Shown here one piece after another: positions 19,233-29,083 of a stretch of DNA of 64,000 nucleotides. The notes below the pieces were generated by a model, which made no database searches, had not been told where the DNA came from, and saw only the letters and a list, made by a program, of their open reading frames with translations. How positions within the stretch are numbered: the first letter of the stretch is position 1; each line of letters begins with the position of its first letter. Origin of the DNA: CAWGXG01 sp963826505 (lineage in GTDB: Bacteria; Chloroflexota; Anaerolineae; Aggregatilineales; Aggregatilineaceae); assembly GCA_963826505.1 (NCBI GenBank), contig CAWGXG010000009.1:1-64000 (forward strand), read 5' to 3'. Position numbers and translations under genes: made by a program.

Positions 19233-20288
19233 CTACATGCCGTTCGTGTGTGCCTTGACCGCCTGTGGCAGCGTCACGTTGAAGGGCGGCAGCAGAATCC
19301 CCATGTCGGTGATCAGCCCGGCCAGATATTTTTGCGGGGTTACGTCAAAGGCGGGATTGCGCGCGTGGAAGTGCTCCGGGACCAGCTCGCAGCCATACGG
19401 CGCGCGGACTTCGGCGGGGTCGCGCTCTTCGATCGGGATGTCGTCGCCGGTGGCTTTGCTCAGGTCGGCGGTAGAAATCGGGAACACGGAATAACACGGG
19501 ATGCGGTTTTCCCGCGCCAGCACGGCGATCTGGTACGATCCGATCTTGTTGACTACGTCGCCGTTGGTCGCCACGCGATCCGCGCCAAACAGCACGAGAT
19601 TGACCTCACCGCGCCGCATGAAATAGCCCGCCGCCGTGTCGGGGATGATGTCGTAGGGGATGTCGAGTTGTTCGCATTCCCACGCGCTCAGGCGCGCGCC
19701 CTGCAAACGGGGCCGCGTTTCATCCAGCAGCACGTGCACGCGTTTACCGTCCTCGTGCGCCATGCGGATCACGCCCAAGGCCGTGCCGTAATCGACGGTG
19801 GCCAGCATGCCGGTGTTGCAGTGGTGCAGGATCGTATCGCCGTCTTTGATCAGGCTCGCGCCATAGCGTGAGATGCGCCGGTTCGTTTCGACGTCGGCGT
19901 CCGCCATGCGCATCGCTTCGGCTTGCAGCGCCGCGCGAATATCGTTGGCGCGCTCGTAGCGCACGTCGCGCGCCACATTCATCATATGATCGACCGCCCA
20001 CGCTAGATTGACCGCGGTAGGCCGCGCTTTTTTCAGGATCACTGACGCCACTTCGAGAAATTCCAGCAGGCTGCCCACATCGAGCGCAGGACATTGGCGG
20101 CCCGCCAGCGCCATTCCAAACGCCGCCGACACGCCGATCGCCGGTGCGCCGCGCACGACCATATCGGTGATCGCCGCCGCGACATCCCGGTAGTCGTCGT
20201 ATTCGACGTAGACCAGACCCCACGGCAGCTGCCGCTGATCGACCATCACCACTGTGTTATTCGCCGTCCACTCAATTGTACGCATCAT
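19233..20288 (-). CDS. mtnA: S-methyl-5-thioribose-1-phosphate isomerase
   Basis: A 351-residue full-length enzyme of the methionine salvage pathway. It converts methylthioribose 1-phosphate to methylthioribulose 1-phosphate. The catalytic cysteine sits in HHCNTG (C157) and the catalytic aspartate in FGADR (D237). VRGAPAIGVSAAFG, TRPRLQGARLSAWE and NKIGSYQIAVLA also fit the family. Two ATGs stand in tandem; either could be the start. No other salvage gene (mtnP, mtnB) is nearby. It is divergent from the GH94 operon, with 214 bases between the two start codons. Confidence 0.95.
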   Translation of the reverse strand: MMRTIEWTANNTVVMVDQRQLPWGLVYVEYDDYRDVAAAITDMVVRGAPAIGVSAAFGMALAGRQCPALDVGSLLEFLEVASVILKKARPTAVNLAWAVDHMMNVARDVRYERANDIRAALQAEAMRMADADVETNRRISRYGASLIKDGDTILHHCNTGMLATVDYGTALGVIRMAHEDGKRVHVLLDETRPRLQGARLSAWECEQLDIPYDIIPDTAAGYFMRRGEVNLVLFGADRVATNGDVVNKIGSYQIAVLARENRIPCYSVFPISTADLSKATGDDIPIEERDPAEVRAPYGCELVPEHFHARNPAFDVTPQKYLAGLITDMGILLPPFNVTLPQAVKAHTNGM

Positions 20289-20381
20289 CCAGCCTTAACA
20301 ACGTTATAAGGATCCGCCATAAATTGAGTCTAATTCGATCCGGCAGAGACGCCAACCGGGAATCGGCGGCACGCGGCGCTA

Positions 20382-20436
20382 TTGACAGAGGGCGGCCCTT
20401 CGCTCTATACTTAAGCCATGATTGGGAGCGCTCCCA
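20382..20436 (+). promoter_or_regulatory. Sigma-70 promoter with CebR/CelR-type operator for the GH94 operon
   Basis: TTGACA at 20382-20387 and TATACT at 20406-20411 are 18 bases apart. A perfect 14-bp palindrome, TGGGAGCGCTCCCA, lies at 20423-20436, just after the expected start of transcription. This is the operator sequence known for LacI-family cellobiose regulators (CebR of Streptomyces, CelR of Thermobifida). Repression relieved by cello-oligosaccharide is the natural reading. No LacI-family gene is in the window. Confidence 0.82.
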
Positions 20437-20502
20437 GAACAAAGTTTCAGCGGTGATGATTGCGTTTAGGTTATTTTTTTTGACCTCTTGCAGGAGTCCG
20501 TT

Positions 20503-22944
20503 ATGCGCTACGGCTATTTTGACGACCAACGTCGCGAGTACGTTATTTCCAGGCCTGATACCCCACTGCCCTGGATCAATTACCTGGGCAACGAAGATTA
20601 TTTCGGGCTGATCTCCAACACCGCCGGGGGCTATTCGTTTTATCGCGACGCGCGTCTGCGGCGCATCACGCGCTACCGTTACAACAATGCCCCGCTCGAC
20701 ATGGGCGGGCGCTACCTCTACCTGCGCGACGACTCCAGCGGCGCGTTTTGGTCGCCGTCCTGGCAGCCTACGCGCCGCGATCTCGACGACTATACCTGCC
20801 GGCATGGGCTGGGCTACAGCATCATCGGCTCGACCGCGCACGACATCCACGCCGAAACGCGCTACTTCGTCCCGCTGGGCGAAACGCTCGAAGTCTGGCA
20901 GCTCACCGTCACCAACCAGCGCGCCACGGACGCCGCACTCTCGGTATTTTCCAGCGTGGAATTCTGCCTGTGGGATGCCCAGGACGACGCGACCAACTTC
21001 CAACGCAATTTCAGCATCGGGCAGGTCGAAGTCGTGGATGGCGTGATCTACCACAAATCAGAGTACCGCGAGCGGCGCGATCATTTCGCCTATTTCGCCT
21101 GTTCCGCCCCGTTGAGCGGCTTCGATACGCAGCGCGAAGCATTCTTAGGACCCTATCGCGGCTGGGACAATCCGCTGGCCGTCGAGCGCGGCTCGTGCTC
21201 GGATTCGGTCGCGCTGGGCTGGGCACCGGTCGGAGTGCACCACGTCCGGCTGGACCTGCGCCCCGGCGAGGAGAAGACCGTCCTGTTCGTGCTGGGCTAC
21301 CACGAGAATCCCAAAGAGGACAAGTTCGATCCGCCCGGCTCGCAGGTGATCAACAAGAAAACCGTCACGCCGACGATCGCGCGCTACATGACGCTCGAAC
21401 AGGTTGACGCCGCTTTCAAGGCGTTGTGCGTTTATTGGACGGGGCTGCTCGACAATTACACCGTGAAAACGCCCGACATCCACACCGATCGCATGGTCAA
21501 CGTGTGGAACGCCTACCAGAACATGGTGACCTTCAACCTGTCGCGCTCGGCGTCCTATTTCGAATCCGGCATTGGGCGCGGCATGGGCTTTCGCGATTTT
21601 AACCAGGATCTGCTCGGCTTCGTGCATATGATTCCCGCGCGGGCGCGCGAGCGGATTCTCGACCTGGCCGCAACGCAGCTTGAGTCGGGCGGCGCATATC
21701 ACCAATACCAGCCGCTGACCAAGCGCGGCAACGACGCAGTGGGCGGCAATTTCAACGACGATCCGCTGTGGCTGGTGATCGCCGTCGCCGCTTACCTGAA
21801 GGAAACCGGCGACTGGGCGATCCTGGACGAGCAAGCCTCTTATGACAACCAGCCCGGCTCCGAGCAGCCGCTCTATGATCACTTGCAGCGCAGCATCCGC
21901 TACACCATCGATCAGCTTGGCCCGCATGGGCTGCCACTCATCGGGCGGGCGGATTGGAACGACTGCCTGAACCTCAACACATTTTCCGACGCGCCCGGCA
22001 AATCTTTCCAGACGACGTCGAACCGCGAGGGCAAAGTCGCCGAGTCGGTCTTTATCGCCGGGCTGTTTGTGCTGGCCGCGGACGAGATGGCCGCCATCGC
22101 CGACCGGCGCGGCGATCCCGGTGAGGCGCAGCGCTGTCGCGCCGCCTCCGCGCAGATGGACGCTACCGTCCGCGAGTACGGCTGGGATGGCGCGTGGTTC
22201 CTGCGTGCGTATGATGACGCCGGACACAAAGTCGGCGCGCAGGAATGCGCCGAAGGCCAGATTTTCATCGAGCCGCAGGGCATCTGCGCCATGGCCGGGA
22301 TCGGCATGGAAGACGGCATCGCCAGCGCCGCGCTGGACTCTGTCGGCGAGCGGTTGGCCACCGAGCATGGCATCGTACTGCAACAGCCCGCCTTTTCACA
22401 GTATTACCTGCACCTGGGCGAGATTTCGTCCTATCCGCCCGGCTACAAAGAGAACGCGGGTATCTTCTGCCACACCAACCCGTGGATCATGATCGCGGAA
22501 GCCATCCTTGGGCGCGGCAACCGCGCGCATGACTACTACACGCGCATCAACCCGTCGGCCCGCGAATCGATCAGCGAGGTGCACCGCTGCGAGCCGTATG
22601 TCTACGCACAGATGATCGCCGGGCGCGATGCCGTCACCTTTGGTGAAGCCAAGAACTCGTGGCTGACCGGCACCGCAGCCTGGAATTACGTGGCGATCAC
22701 GCAGTGGATTCTCGGCATTCGCCCGACCTTCGAAGGGCTGCAAGTGGCCCCGGTCGTCCCGACGAGCTGGGATGGCTTCGAAGCGACGCGCATCTGCCGG
22801 GGGGTGACCTATCACATCACGGTCACCCGCGCAGGGACCGGCAACACCGTCGCGCTGACGGTGGACGGCCAGCCCATCGCCGGCGACGTGATCCCCTGGG
22901 ACGACCGCGCCACTGAAGTCGCGGTCGTGGCGACGTTGCGCTGA
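20503..22944 (+). CDS. Cellobiose phosphorylase (GH94)
   Basis: A cytosolic enzyme that splits cellobiose with phosphate into glucose 1-phosphate and glucose. The 813-residue length equals known cellobiose phosphorylases. The pattern is close throughout: MRYGYFDDQRREYVI, PWINYLGNEDYFGLISNTAG, RYRYNNAPLDMGGRY, ASYFESGIGRGMGFRDFNQD and the catalytic-acid motif RADWNDCLN (about residues 482-490), then SSYPPGYKENAGIFCH and ITVDGQPIAGDVIP-like ends. I start at ATG 20503, which AGGAGTCC precedes; a TTG five codons earlier would include that site. The promoter has a CebR-type operator. A second GH94 gene follows after 20 bases. Specificity for cellobiose rests on overall pattern and the operator. 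Confidence 0.93.
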   Translation: MRYGYFDDQRREYVISRPDTPLPWINYLGNEDYFGLISNTAGGYSFYRDARLRRITRYRYNNAPLDMGGRYLYLRDDSSGAFWSPSWQPTRRDLDDYTCRHGLGYSIIGSTAHDIHAETRYFVPLGETLEVWQLTVTNQRATDAALSVFSSVEFCLWDAQDDATNFQRNFSIGQVEVVDGVIYHKSEYRERRDHFAYFACSAPLSGFDTQREAFLGPYRGWDNPLAVERGSCSDSVALGWAPVGVHHVRLDLRPGEEKTVLFVLGYHENPKEDKFDPPGSQVINKKTVTPTIARYMTLEQVDAAFKALCVYWTGLLDNYTVKTPDIHTDRMVNVWNAYQNMVTFNLSRSASYFESGIGRGMGFRDFNQDLLGFVHMIPARARERILDLAATQLESGGAYHQYQPLTKRGNDAVGGNFNDDPLWLVIAVAAYLKETGDWAILDEQASYDNQPGSEQPLYDHLQRSIRYTIDQLGPHGLPLIGRADWNDCLNLNTFSDAPGKSFQTTSNREGKVAESVFIAGLFVLAADEMAAIADRRGDPGEAQRCRAASAQMDATVREYGWDGAWFLRAYDDAGHKVGAQECAEGQIFIEPQGICAMAGIGMEDGIASAALDSVGERLATEHGIVLQQPAFSQYYLHLGEISSYPPGYKENAGIFCHTNPWIMIAEAILGRGNRAHDYYTRINPSARESISEVHRCEPYVYAQMIAGRDAVTFGEAKNSWLTGTAAWNYVAITQWILGIRPTFEGLQVAPVVPTSWDGFEATRICRGVTYHITVTRAGTGNTVALTVDGQPIAGDVIPWDDRATEVAVVATLR

Positions 22945-22964
22945 TCAGTAAGGAGCAAGTTCCC

Positions 22965-25369
22965 ATGCAGTACGGTTATTTTGACGATCCGCAGCGCGAA
23001 TATGTCATCACCGATCCCAAAACGCCCGTGCGCTGGATCAATTATCTGGGCACGCTGGCCTTTGGCGGATTCGTGGACCAGACCGGCGGCGCGCTGATCT
23101 GCAAGCAGGACCCGTCGCTGAATCGCATTGTGAAGTACCTGCCACAGCTGCCCGCGTCGAGCTTCAACGGCGAAACACTCTATGTGCGACTGCACCAACC
23201 GGATGGCTTCCGCGTGTTCTCGCCGTTTTTCGTACCAACGCTGGACGTGCACGATCGCTACGAGTGCCACGTCGGGCTGGGCTATACGCGCATAATCTCG
23301 GAGTTCTACGGCGTGCGGACTGAGGTGACGATCTTTGTGCCGCCAGGGGCCACCTGCGAGCTGCGCGACATCACGATCACCAATCTGACCGGCCAGCCGC
23401 TGACCATTGACGCGATTCCGGTCGTGGAATACACGCATTTCGACGCGCTCAAGCAGTTCACCAACGCCGACTGGGTCCCGCAGACCATGCAAAGCGACGC
23501 ACATCGCGACGCGGACGGCTGCACGATCCTGACCCAGTACGCGTTCATGCAGCGCGACACACAGATCAATTACGCCACGTCCAACGTCCCGGCGTCGTCG
23601 TTCGAGACGGATCGCAAACGCTTCCTGGGCGCGAACGAATACGGCACTTGGGCGGATCCGCTCAGCCTGCACGCGCCGGAATTGGGGAATTACGAAGCGC
23701 GGCGCGGCGACAATATCGCGGCCCTGCTGCACCCGCTGGGATCGATCGCGCCCGGCGAGTCACGGCGGCTGATCACGCAGTTGGGCCAGGCGTCCAGCCT
23801 TGAGGAAGCGCGCCCGTCGATCGCGCGCTACCGCGATCCGGTGGCGGTTGACGCGGCCTTCGCCCAACTCCGGCAGTTTTGGGCGGACTATCTGGCCGTG
23901 CTCCAGGTCGAAACGCCGGACGCCGCCATGAACAGCATGCTCAACATCCACCATCCGCACCAGTGCAACACTACCAAGAACTGGTCGCGCTTCCTGTCGC
24001 TGTACCAGCTTGGGATCGGCTCGCGGGGGATCGGCTTCCGCGACAGCTCACAGGACGTGATGGCCGTGGTCGCGCACATGCCAGACGAGGCGCGCGCCTT
24101 TATCACCCAACTGCTCAGCGTGCAGCGGCCCAGCGGCGCAGCCATGCACCAGTTCTACCCGCTGACGATGGAAGCCACGGTCGGGGATTCGGCGGAACGC
24201 GACGACCGCCCGCACTATTACAGCGACGATCACCTGTGGATCGTGCTGGCGGTGGCGGCTTACCTCAAGGAAACTGGCGATTTCGGCTTTCTGAACGAAG
24301 TCGTGCCGTACTACGACAAAAACGCTGACGGCGCGCCGCTGGAAAGCGGGACGGTCCGCGATCACTTGCAGCGTGCCATTGCCTTCACGCACGGCGACGT
24401 GGGCGCGCACGGCCTGCCGCTGTTAGGCTTCGCCGACTGGAACGACTGCATCAACTTGCGGACCGGAGCGGAATCGGTGTTCACGGCCTGCCTGTATGGC
24501 CGGGCACTGCGCGAATTGATCGATCTGGCCCGCTTCCAGGGCGATCACGAAGCGGCAGACGCCAGCATCGCCCTGTACGAGCAAATGCGCCAGCGCGTCA
24601 ACGCCGCCTGGGATGGGGCGTGGTATGTGCAGTACTTCGACGCGGATGGCACGCCGCTGGGCTCCCAACGCAACGCAACCGGGCAAATCTACGCGTACGG
24701 GCAGGCGTGGGCGGTGATGTCCGGGTTCGCGCCCGGCGATCGCGCCGTGGCCGCGCTGGACTCCGTCTACCGGTGGCTCAATACCCGGCACGGCATCAAG
24801 CTGAGCACACCCGGCTACAACGGCTTCGATCCGAATGTGGGCGGCGTGAGCACCTACCCACCCGGCGCGAAGGAAAACGGCGGATCTTCCTGCACGTCAA
24901 CCCGTGGGTGATGATCGCGGAGACGCTGACCGGGCATGGCGACCGCGCTTACCAGTATTACGCCCAGATCAACCCCGCCGCCAAGAACGACCACATCGAC
25001 GAATACGAGTGCGAGCCATACGTTTACGCGCAGAATATCCTGGGCGATGAGCATCCCCAGTTCGGCTTGGGGCGCAACAGCTGGCTGTCCGGCACAGCGT
25101 CGTGGGCGTACCAGGCTGCGACGCAGTACATCCTCGGTATTCAGCCCGCGTACGACGGGCTGCGCATCGCGCCCTGCATCCCATCAACCTGGGACGGCTT
25201 CCGCGTGACACGCCGTTTTCGCGGGGCGACGTATGCCATCACCGTGACGCGGGCGGGCGCGGGCAACACCGTCGCATTGACGGTGGACGGTCAGCCGCTC
25301 CCGGGCGACGTGCTGCCCCCGTTTGGCGACGGCCAGACGCACCGGGTCGAGGTAAAGCTGGGCGGGTAA
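22965..25369 (+). CDS. Second GH94 glycoside phosphorylase, specificity unresolved (one frame shift)
   Basis: About 801 residues after repairing one missing G near 24882, where the frame should read NGGIFLHVNPW. It shares the GH94 plan: MQYGYFDDPQREYVI, RWINYLGTLAFGGF, GIGSRGIGFRDSSQDVMAV, the catalytic motif FADWNDCIN (about residue 488) and STYPPGAKENGG. It departs from cellobiose phosphorylase in the N-terminal substrate loops (GALICKQDPSLNRIVKY; SPFFVPTLDVHDRYE). Candidates are cellodextrin, chitobiose-type, laminaribiose or cellobionic-acid phosphorylase. TAAGGAG precedes the ATG. It is surely in the same operon as the first enzyme, so a beta-glucan breakdown product is the likely substrate. 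Confidence 0.88.
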
Positions 25370-25436
25370 AGGCGCGTGCATTGGCCTTACCCCTAATCGC
25401 ATACGCATTAAGCTTAGCGGCTGCATACCTGGTTTG

Positions 25437-25540
25437 CCCCACCCCCAACACGGCTGCCCTCGCCGCAGGGCGGCGGGGAGAAGGGGAGCACAAGCGTCGC
25501 TCGGGACCCCCTCCCGAAAGCTAACCTACCCCACCGGATC
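25437..25540. repeat. Palindromic repeat downstream of the GH94 operon
   Basis: CCCCACCCCCAACA opens a GC-rich stretch with CTGCCCTCGCCGCAGGGCGG (stem GCCCT with AGGGC) and GGGAGAAGGGG. A second small hairpin, CGGGA with TCCCG, follows near 25502-25516, and CTACCCCACC closes it. It may also cap the transcript. The boundaries are approximate. Confidence 0.55.
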
Positions 25541-25627
25541 ATTTTGCCTGAATTAAAAAAGTCATTATCATCATAATTATCAATCGTCGTCGCGCCACGC
25601 TGGCCTGTGAACTACCGGAGGTTCCCC

Positions 25628-26146
25628 ATGCTCGACCTGAGAGCTATCCAAAAACCCCTCAAAGATCAGTACCGCGCCGATCCTGATGCCGCGCGTATCA
25701 CGATTACCGCGTCGGGCAGCCAAACTGGCACACCGCTGTCGTGTTCGGTGGACATCGGGCGGGCGATTTACGAAGCTCAGGCTCATCTGGGAGTTGGCGG
25801 GCCGGGGACGGCGGCCTGTTCGGGCGATCTCTTGCTGGGGGCGCTCTCGGCTTGCGCGCAGATCACGTGCCAGATGGTCGCGACGGCCATGGGCATTCCA
25901 ACGCGGCATATCGCCGTGACGGTTGAGGGCGATCTGGATCTGCGAGGTACGCTGGGCGTGGCGAAGGATGCGCTGGTCGGGTTTGAGGATATCCGGGTTC
26001 GGTTTGCGATCGACGCGCCGGAGGCTACGTCAGAACAGATCGACAAGCTGCGCGAGAAGGCCGAACAATACTGCGTGGTGATGCAAACCCTGCTCCATCC
26101 CCCGCGCATTCACACTGCGTGGGAACAGACCGGCACAACGGGCTAG
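25628..26146 (+). CDS. OsmC/Ohr-family protein
   Basis: A 172-residue member of the OsmC family, thiol peroxidases that reduce organic hydroperoxides. Two cysteines lie at the expected places: one in LLGALSACAQIT on the central helix and one in EKAEQYCVVMQTLL. The segment preceding the helix (GPGTAACSGDLLLGAL) matches the family. GGAGG before ATG 25628 decides the start. The gene is alone, with about 60 bases of AT-rich DNA upstream. Some relatives act in fatty-acid or unknown chemistry, so the peroxidase role is by family only. Confidence 0.87.
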   Translation: MLDLRAIQKPLKDQYRADPDAARITITASGSQTGTPLSCSVDIGRAIYEAQAHLGVGGPGTAACSGDLLLGALSACAQITCQMVATAMGIPTRHIAVTVEGDLDLRGTLGVAKDALVGFEDIRVRFAIDAPEATSEQIDKLREKAEQYCVVMQTLLHPPRIHTAWEQTGTTG

Positions 26147-26180
26147 ACGGTTACGGAGTCAACAACGCGCCAGTGGGGAA

Positions 26181-26585
26181 TTACCGGGCGGGGCGCTGCT
26201 GAAAATCCTGGTAGACACTGCTGAGCAGTTCATCCACCTGCATACGCAGGCCGATCACCAGGTCGTTCTTGGGCACGAAGGCATTCGCACCACACTCGCG
26301 AGCTTTGTTTCGAGAACGCGGCGTATCGAGCGCCGAGACGATAATCACCGGGGTCGCGGCGGTGTGCGGTGTCTGGCGGATGTGTTGGCACAACTCGAAG
26401 CCATCCATACCGGGCATCATCACATCCAGCAGAAACAAATCGGGCTTGAGGGATTTCACGAGATGGAGCGCGCGTTCAGCACTGGGCGCTTTCATCACCG
26501 CGACACCCATGCGCCGCAGCAGCACAGTCAGCAGCTCAAGCATATCTGATTCGTCGTCAACAACTAATGCCATTTTATTTATCAT
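26181..26585 (-). CDS. Stand-alone response-regulator receiver (CheY-like)
   Basis: A 134-residue single-domain receiver. The acidic pair is D10-D11, the phosphorylated aspartate is D54 in FLLDVMMPGMDGFEL, the switch serine is S84 in VIIVSALD and the conserved lysine is K106 in FVPKND. There is no output domain, so it must signal through a partner protein. GAGGGGGAG precedes the ATG and overlaps a small hairpin (CCCTCA with TGAGGG, 26593-26609) that might mask it. It lies downstream of the NHLP-like gene on the same strand, 133 bases away. No histidine kinase gene is adjacent. Confidence 0.9.
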   Translation of the reverse strand: MINKMALVVDDESDMLELLTVLLRRMGVAVMKAPSAERALHLVKSLKPDLFLLDVMMPGMDGFELCQHIRQTPHTAATPVIIVSALDTPRSRNKARECGANAFVPKNDLVIGLRMQVDELLSSVYQDFQQRPAR

Positions 26586-26718
26586 AGTCTCCCCCTCACC
26601 TGTTGAGGGTCGCCGAGGTGGGCGTCAAAGAAAACCGCAGGGGGCCTAGCTTGCGCACCAGGCCCTTTAGCGGCCAACGGTTTCGGCTTATACCGGTGGG
26701 AGAGTAGCGGTGCGCGCG

Positions 26719-27099
26719 CTATAACCCGAGCATTGCTTCGCCTTGAATTTTGTAGACGATCGCCTGCGCCAATTCCGCCAGTGAATGCGCTTTAATCTCT
26801 TGCAGCCAGTGCTGGGTGTCTTGCGACAACCCGAAGGCCGTCAGCAGGGAGCTGTCGCGCTTGTTGACCAACCGGTCGCGGATGTCCGCGTCCAACAGGG
26901 CGATGCCCATCAGGTTGTCCAAACGCTGCTTCTCGTCTCTGCCCATCACATCTTGCCACCACATCTGTGCGCCTTCAAAACCGCGCCCCTGTGGCCAAGG
27001 AGAGATATCCATTACGGGTGCTTGATCGATGATAGCCATTACCTGTTGCTCCTTCGTTACAAAAGAACCGTTCGACTTAGCGTTAGCGAGAGTAGACAT
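26719..27099 (-). CDS. Os1348/NHLP-like small protein of unknown role
   Basis: A 126-residue acidic protein. Residues about 60-118 (LDNLMGIALLDADIRDRLV, LTAFGLSQDTQHWLQEIKA, SLAELAQAIV) fit the helical leader-like pattern of the Os1348 family in the nitrile-hydratase-leader (NHLP) clan, where similar segments serve as leader regions of peptide natural-product precursors. The first 60 residues are unusual, with DISPWPQGRGFEGAQMWW. Here the NHLP-like part is at the C-terminus, so it is not an ordinary precursor with a downstream core peptide. The ATG follows directly on the stop of the small membrane protein gene (TAG-ATG), so translation is coupled. No modifying enzyme is nearby. Assignment is from pattern only. 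Confidence 0.65.
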   Translation of the reverse strand: MSTLANAKSNGSFVTKEQQVMAIIDQAPVMDISPWPQGRGFEGAQMWWQDVMGRDEKQRLDNLMGIALLDADIRDRLVNKRDSSLLTAFGLSQDTQHWLQEIKAHSLAELAQAIVYKIQGEAMLGL

Positions 27100-27255
27100 C
27101 TAGCTACCGGAGGTGATCTCACCCGCCAGGGCGATGTGATTCGGGACAACGGCCAGAGTCAAAGCAACGACGGTCAAAACAATAACTGCTACCACAACAA
27201 CACGGCGAGGATCGCAAGCAAACCAGTTCGTGACACCAAAGAATGCGCGCTTCAT
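27100..27255 (-). CDS. Small single-span membrane protein (51 residues)
   Basis: A short gene starting at ATG 27255 after an excellent ribosome site (GAGGAG, then ATTATAAA). It has 51 codons and its stop TAG at 27100 touches the ATG of the next gene. The peptide begins MKRAFFGVTNWFACDPRR and continues into one hydrophobic segment rich in Val, Ala and Leu (about residues 19-37), then a short polar tail (HIALAGEITSGS). The positive charges before the segment predict the N-terminus inside. I do not recognise a family. Its role must be tied to the NHLP-like protein made from the same transcript. Confidence 0.72.
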   Translation of the reverse strand: MKRAFFGVTNWFACDPRRVVVVAVIVLTVVALTLAVVPNHIALAGEITSGS

Positions 27256-27597
27256 TTTATAATCTCCTCATGTGACTAGTAGTTGCCAAAAGTGAATTCA
27301 TGACCTCACTTTACAGGCCACTGCTCAACAAAGTGCTTACCAAATTAGGGAAATCTTAATCTTTCTGGAAACTCGTTTGACTTGAGGGGAAAATTGGACA
27401 GAAAGAGGGCACCAAAATCGCAGGAAGTGACTTTTAGCACCCGAAGAGGGTGACAAATGGCGTGCTTACCAGCCCGCGCATACATTCATCGAGGACGGTT
27501 TCTTAATTTTTCTGGCGCGCTGATGACCGTTGACTGAAGCGCAACTACGACACTTCGACCCGCCGTGGAAATGGTGAGTTGAGAAACACCATAAATC
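27256..27597. other. Non-coding AT-richer stretch upstream of the small membrane protein gene
   Basis: No credible protein gene or RNA family is visible. It should hold the promoter of the leftward two-gene unit. The base composition is lower in GC than the neighbours. Confidence 0.45.
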
Positions 27598-27625
27598 AGG
27601 CCCGGATCGAGATGGATCCGGGCCT
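27598..27625 (-). terminator. Hairpin downstream of the M24 peptidase gene
   Basis: AGGCCCGGATC (27598-27608) pairs perfectly with GATCCGGGCCT (27615-27625), giving an 11-bp stem with a 6-base loop. Read leftward it is followed by GATTTAT, a weak T-tract. It lies 100 bases after the stop at 27725. Confidence 0.55.
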
Positions 27626-27724
27626 TGCCGTGTGCGGTATGGAATTGTTCGCGCGGATAACGGCCAGCCTTATGGGGAAGACAGCGCGACCCGCGCGGCG
27701 CTGCCCTGACTGATCGCCTGGAGT

Positions 27725-28833
27725 CTAATCCAGCCCGATCACCTGCAAATCGCGATCAAAGGTGGTCAGGCTTTCGGCACCGTCAGGCGTGATCAGCATA
27801 TTATCCTCGATGCGCACGCCCGCCACGCCCGGCACGTAAATGCCCGGCTCAATGGTGAAGGTCATGCCCGGTTCGAGCACCTGGGTATTGCCTTCGACGA
27901 TGTTCGGCCCTTCGTGTGCTTCCAGCCCCAGCCCGTGCCCGGTGCGGTGCGTGAAATACATGCCGTAGCCCGCGTCTTCGATCACCTTGCGCGTGATGCG
28001 GTCCACCTCTTGCGCCACGACGCCCGGTCCCGCTGCCGCGCGTCCGGCGGCGTTGGCCGCCTGCACGACCGCGTAAATCTCCGCGAAGCGCGCCGACGGC
28101 TGGCCCACGCTGAAGGTGCGCGTAATGTCGGACGCGTAACCGTGCGCCGTCGTGCCGAAGTCAAACAGCAGCGGCTCGCCCGCGTTCACGACGCGATCAC
28201 CCGGCTCGCCGTGCGGCAGCGCGCTGTTCGGCCCGCTGAGCACGATCGGCTCGAAGGGGTGTTTGCCGCCGCCGCGTCGCAACTGCTCCACGACCAGCAG
28301 CCCGGCGATCTCGCGCTCGGACATGCCGGGCCGGACCTGCGCCAGCGTCGCCTGCAACGCCGGCTTCGCTGATAGCGATCGCCTCCCGCATGGCGGCCAC
28401 GGCGCGCTCGTCTTTGCGCAATCGCAGCTCGGCCAACGTACTGCCGATCGGGACGAGCTTCCCGCCCAGCATGGTTTCTTCGAGCAACTGCGCTTCGAGC
28501 ACGCGCATACGCAGCTCTTCCACGCCGATGCGCTTGTTGATCAGCTTCAGTTCGCCCGCCGCTGCCGCGAACGCCGCGCTGTAGCCTTCGGAATCCGACC
28601 AGGGGAAGCGCGTCATGGGGATGCCGCAGCCCGACCAGGCGATCTTCTTCCAGCGCGGGGATCACCGCGACCGGGTCGCGCCCCGGCACGAAAAACACGA
28701 CCAACGGACGTTCCATCAGGTGAAAGTCAAGGCCGGTGACGTACTGCAAATTCGCGCCAGGGATCAGGACGATGGCATCGACTTTGGCCCTGTCCGCCAG
28801 CCTGTACAAAGTTTCTACGCGAGGATCAGTCAT
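27725..28833 (-). CDS. M24-family aminopeptidase, Xaa-Pro peptidase type (two frame shifts)
   Basis: About 368 residues after joining three frames (changes near 28615 and 28360). The N-terminal creatinase-like domain reads LADRAKVDAIVLIPGANLQYVTG. The C-terminal pita-bread domain has all metal ligands in order: aspartates in FDFGTTAHGYASDITRT, histidine in HRTGHGLGLEAHE, glutamate in FTIEPGIY and glutamate in VRIEDN. It should remove the N-terminal residue in front of proline from peptides in the cytosol. GAGGGAG lies about 10 bases before ATG 28833. Both breaks lie away from the active-site motifs and look like indel errors. Confidence 0.88.
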
Positions 28834-29083
28834 CCCAATCACGCTCCCTCAGATGAGTGATGCACGGTGCGCCATGCGCTGTCAGTGGCGTAGAGCCTAA
28901 AGCGCCGCGCCGAGTTTGTCAAGCGGATAGCGACCAGCAGATAGCAACCAGAGAACAGTAAAAGCGGGAACACTGAGAAAAACCATTACTTTCAACTCAC
29001 TTGCTTTTCTCGTTCTTCCTCCACAGCCCCTGCGGCGAACTGTTTTGCTATTTGCTGTCCACTGATCGCTGTACCCTGTTCGC

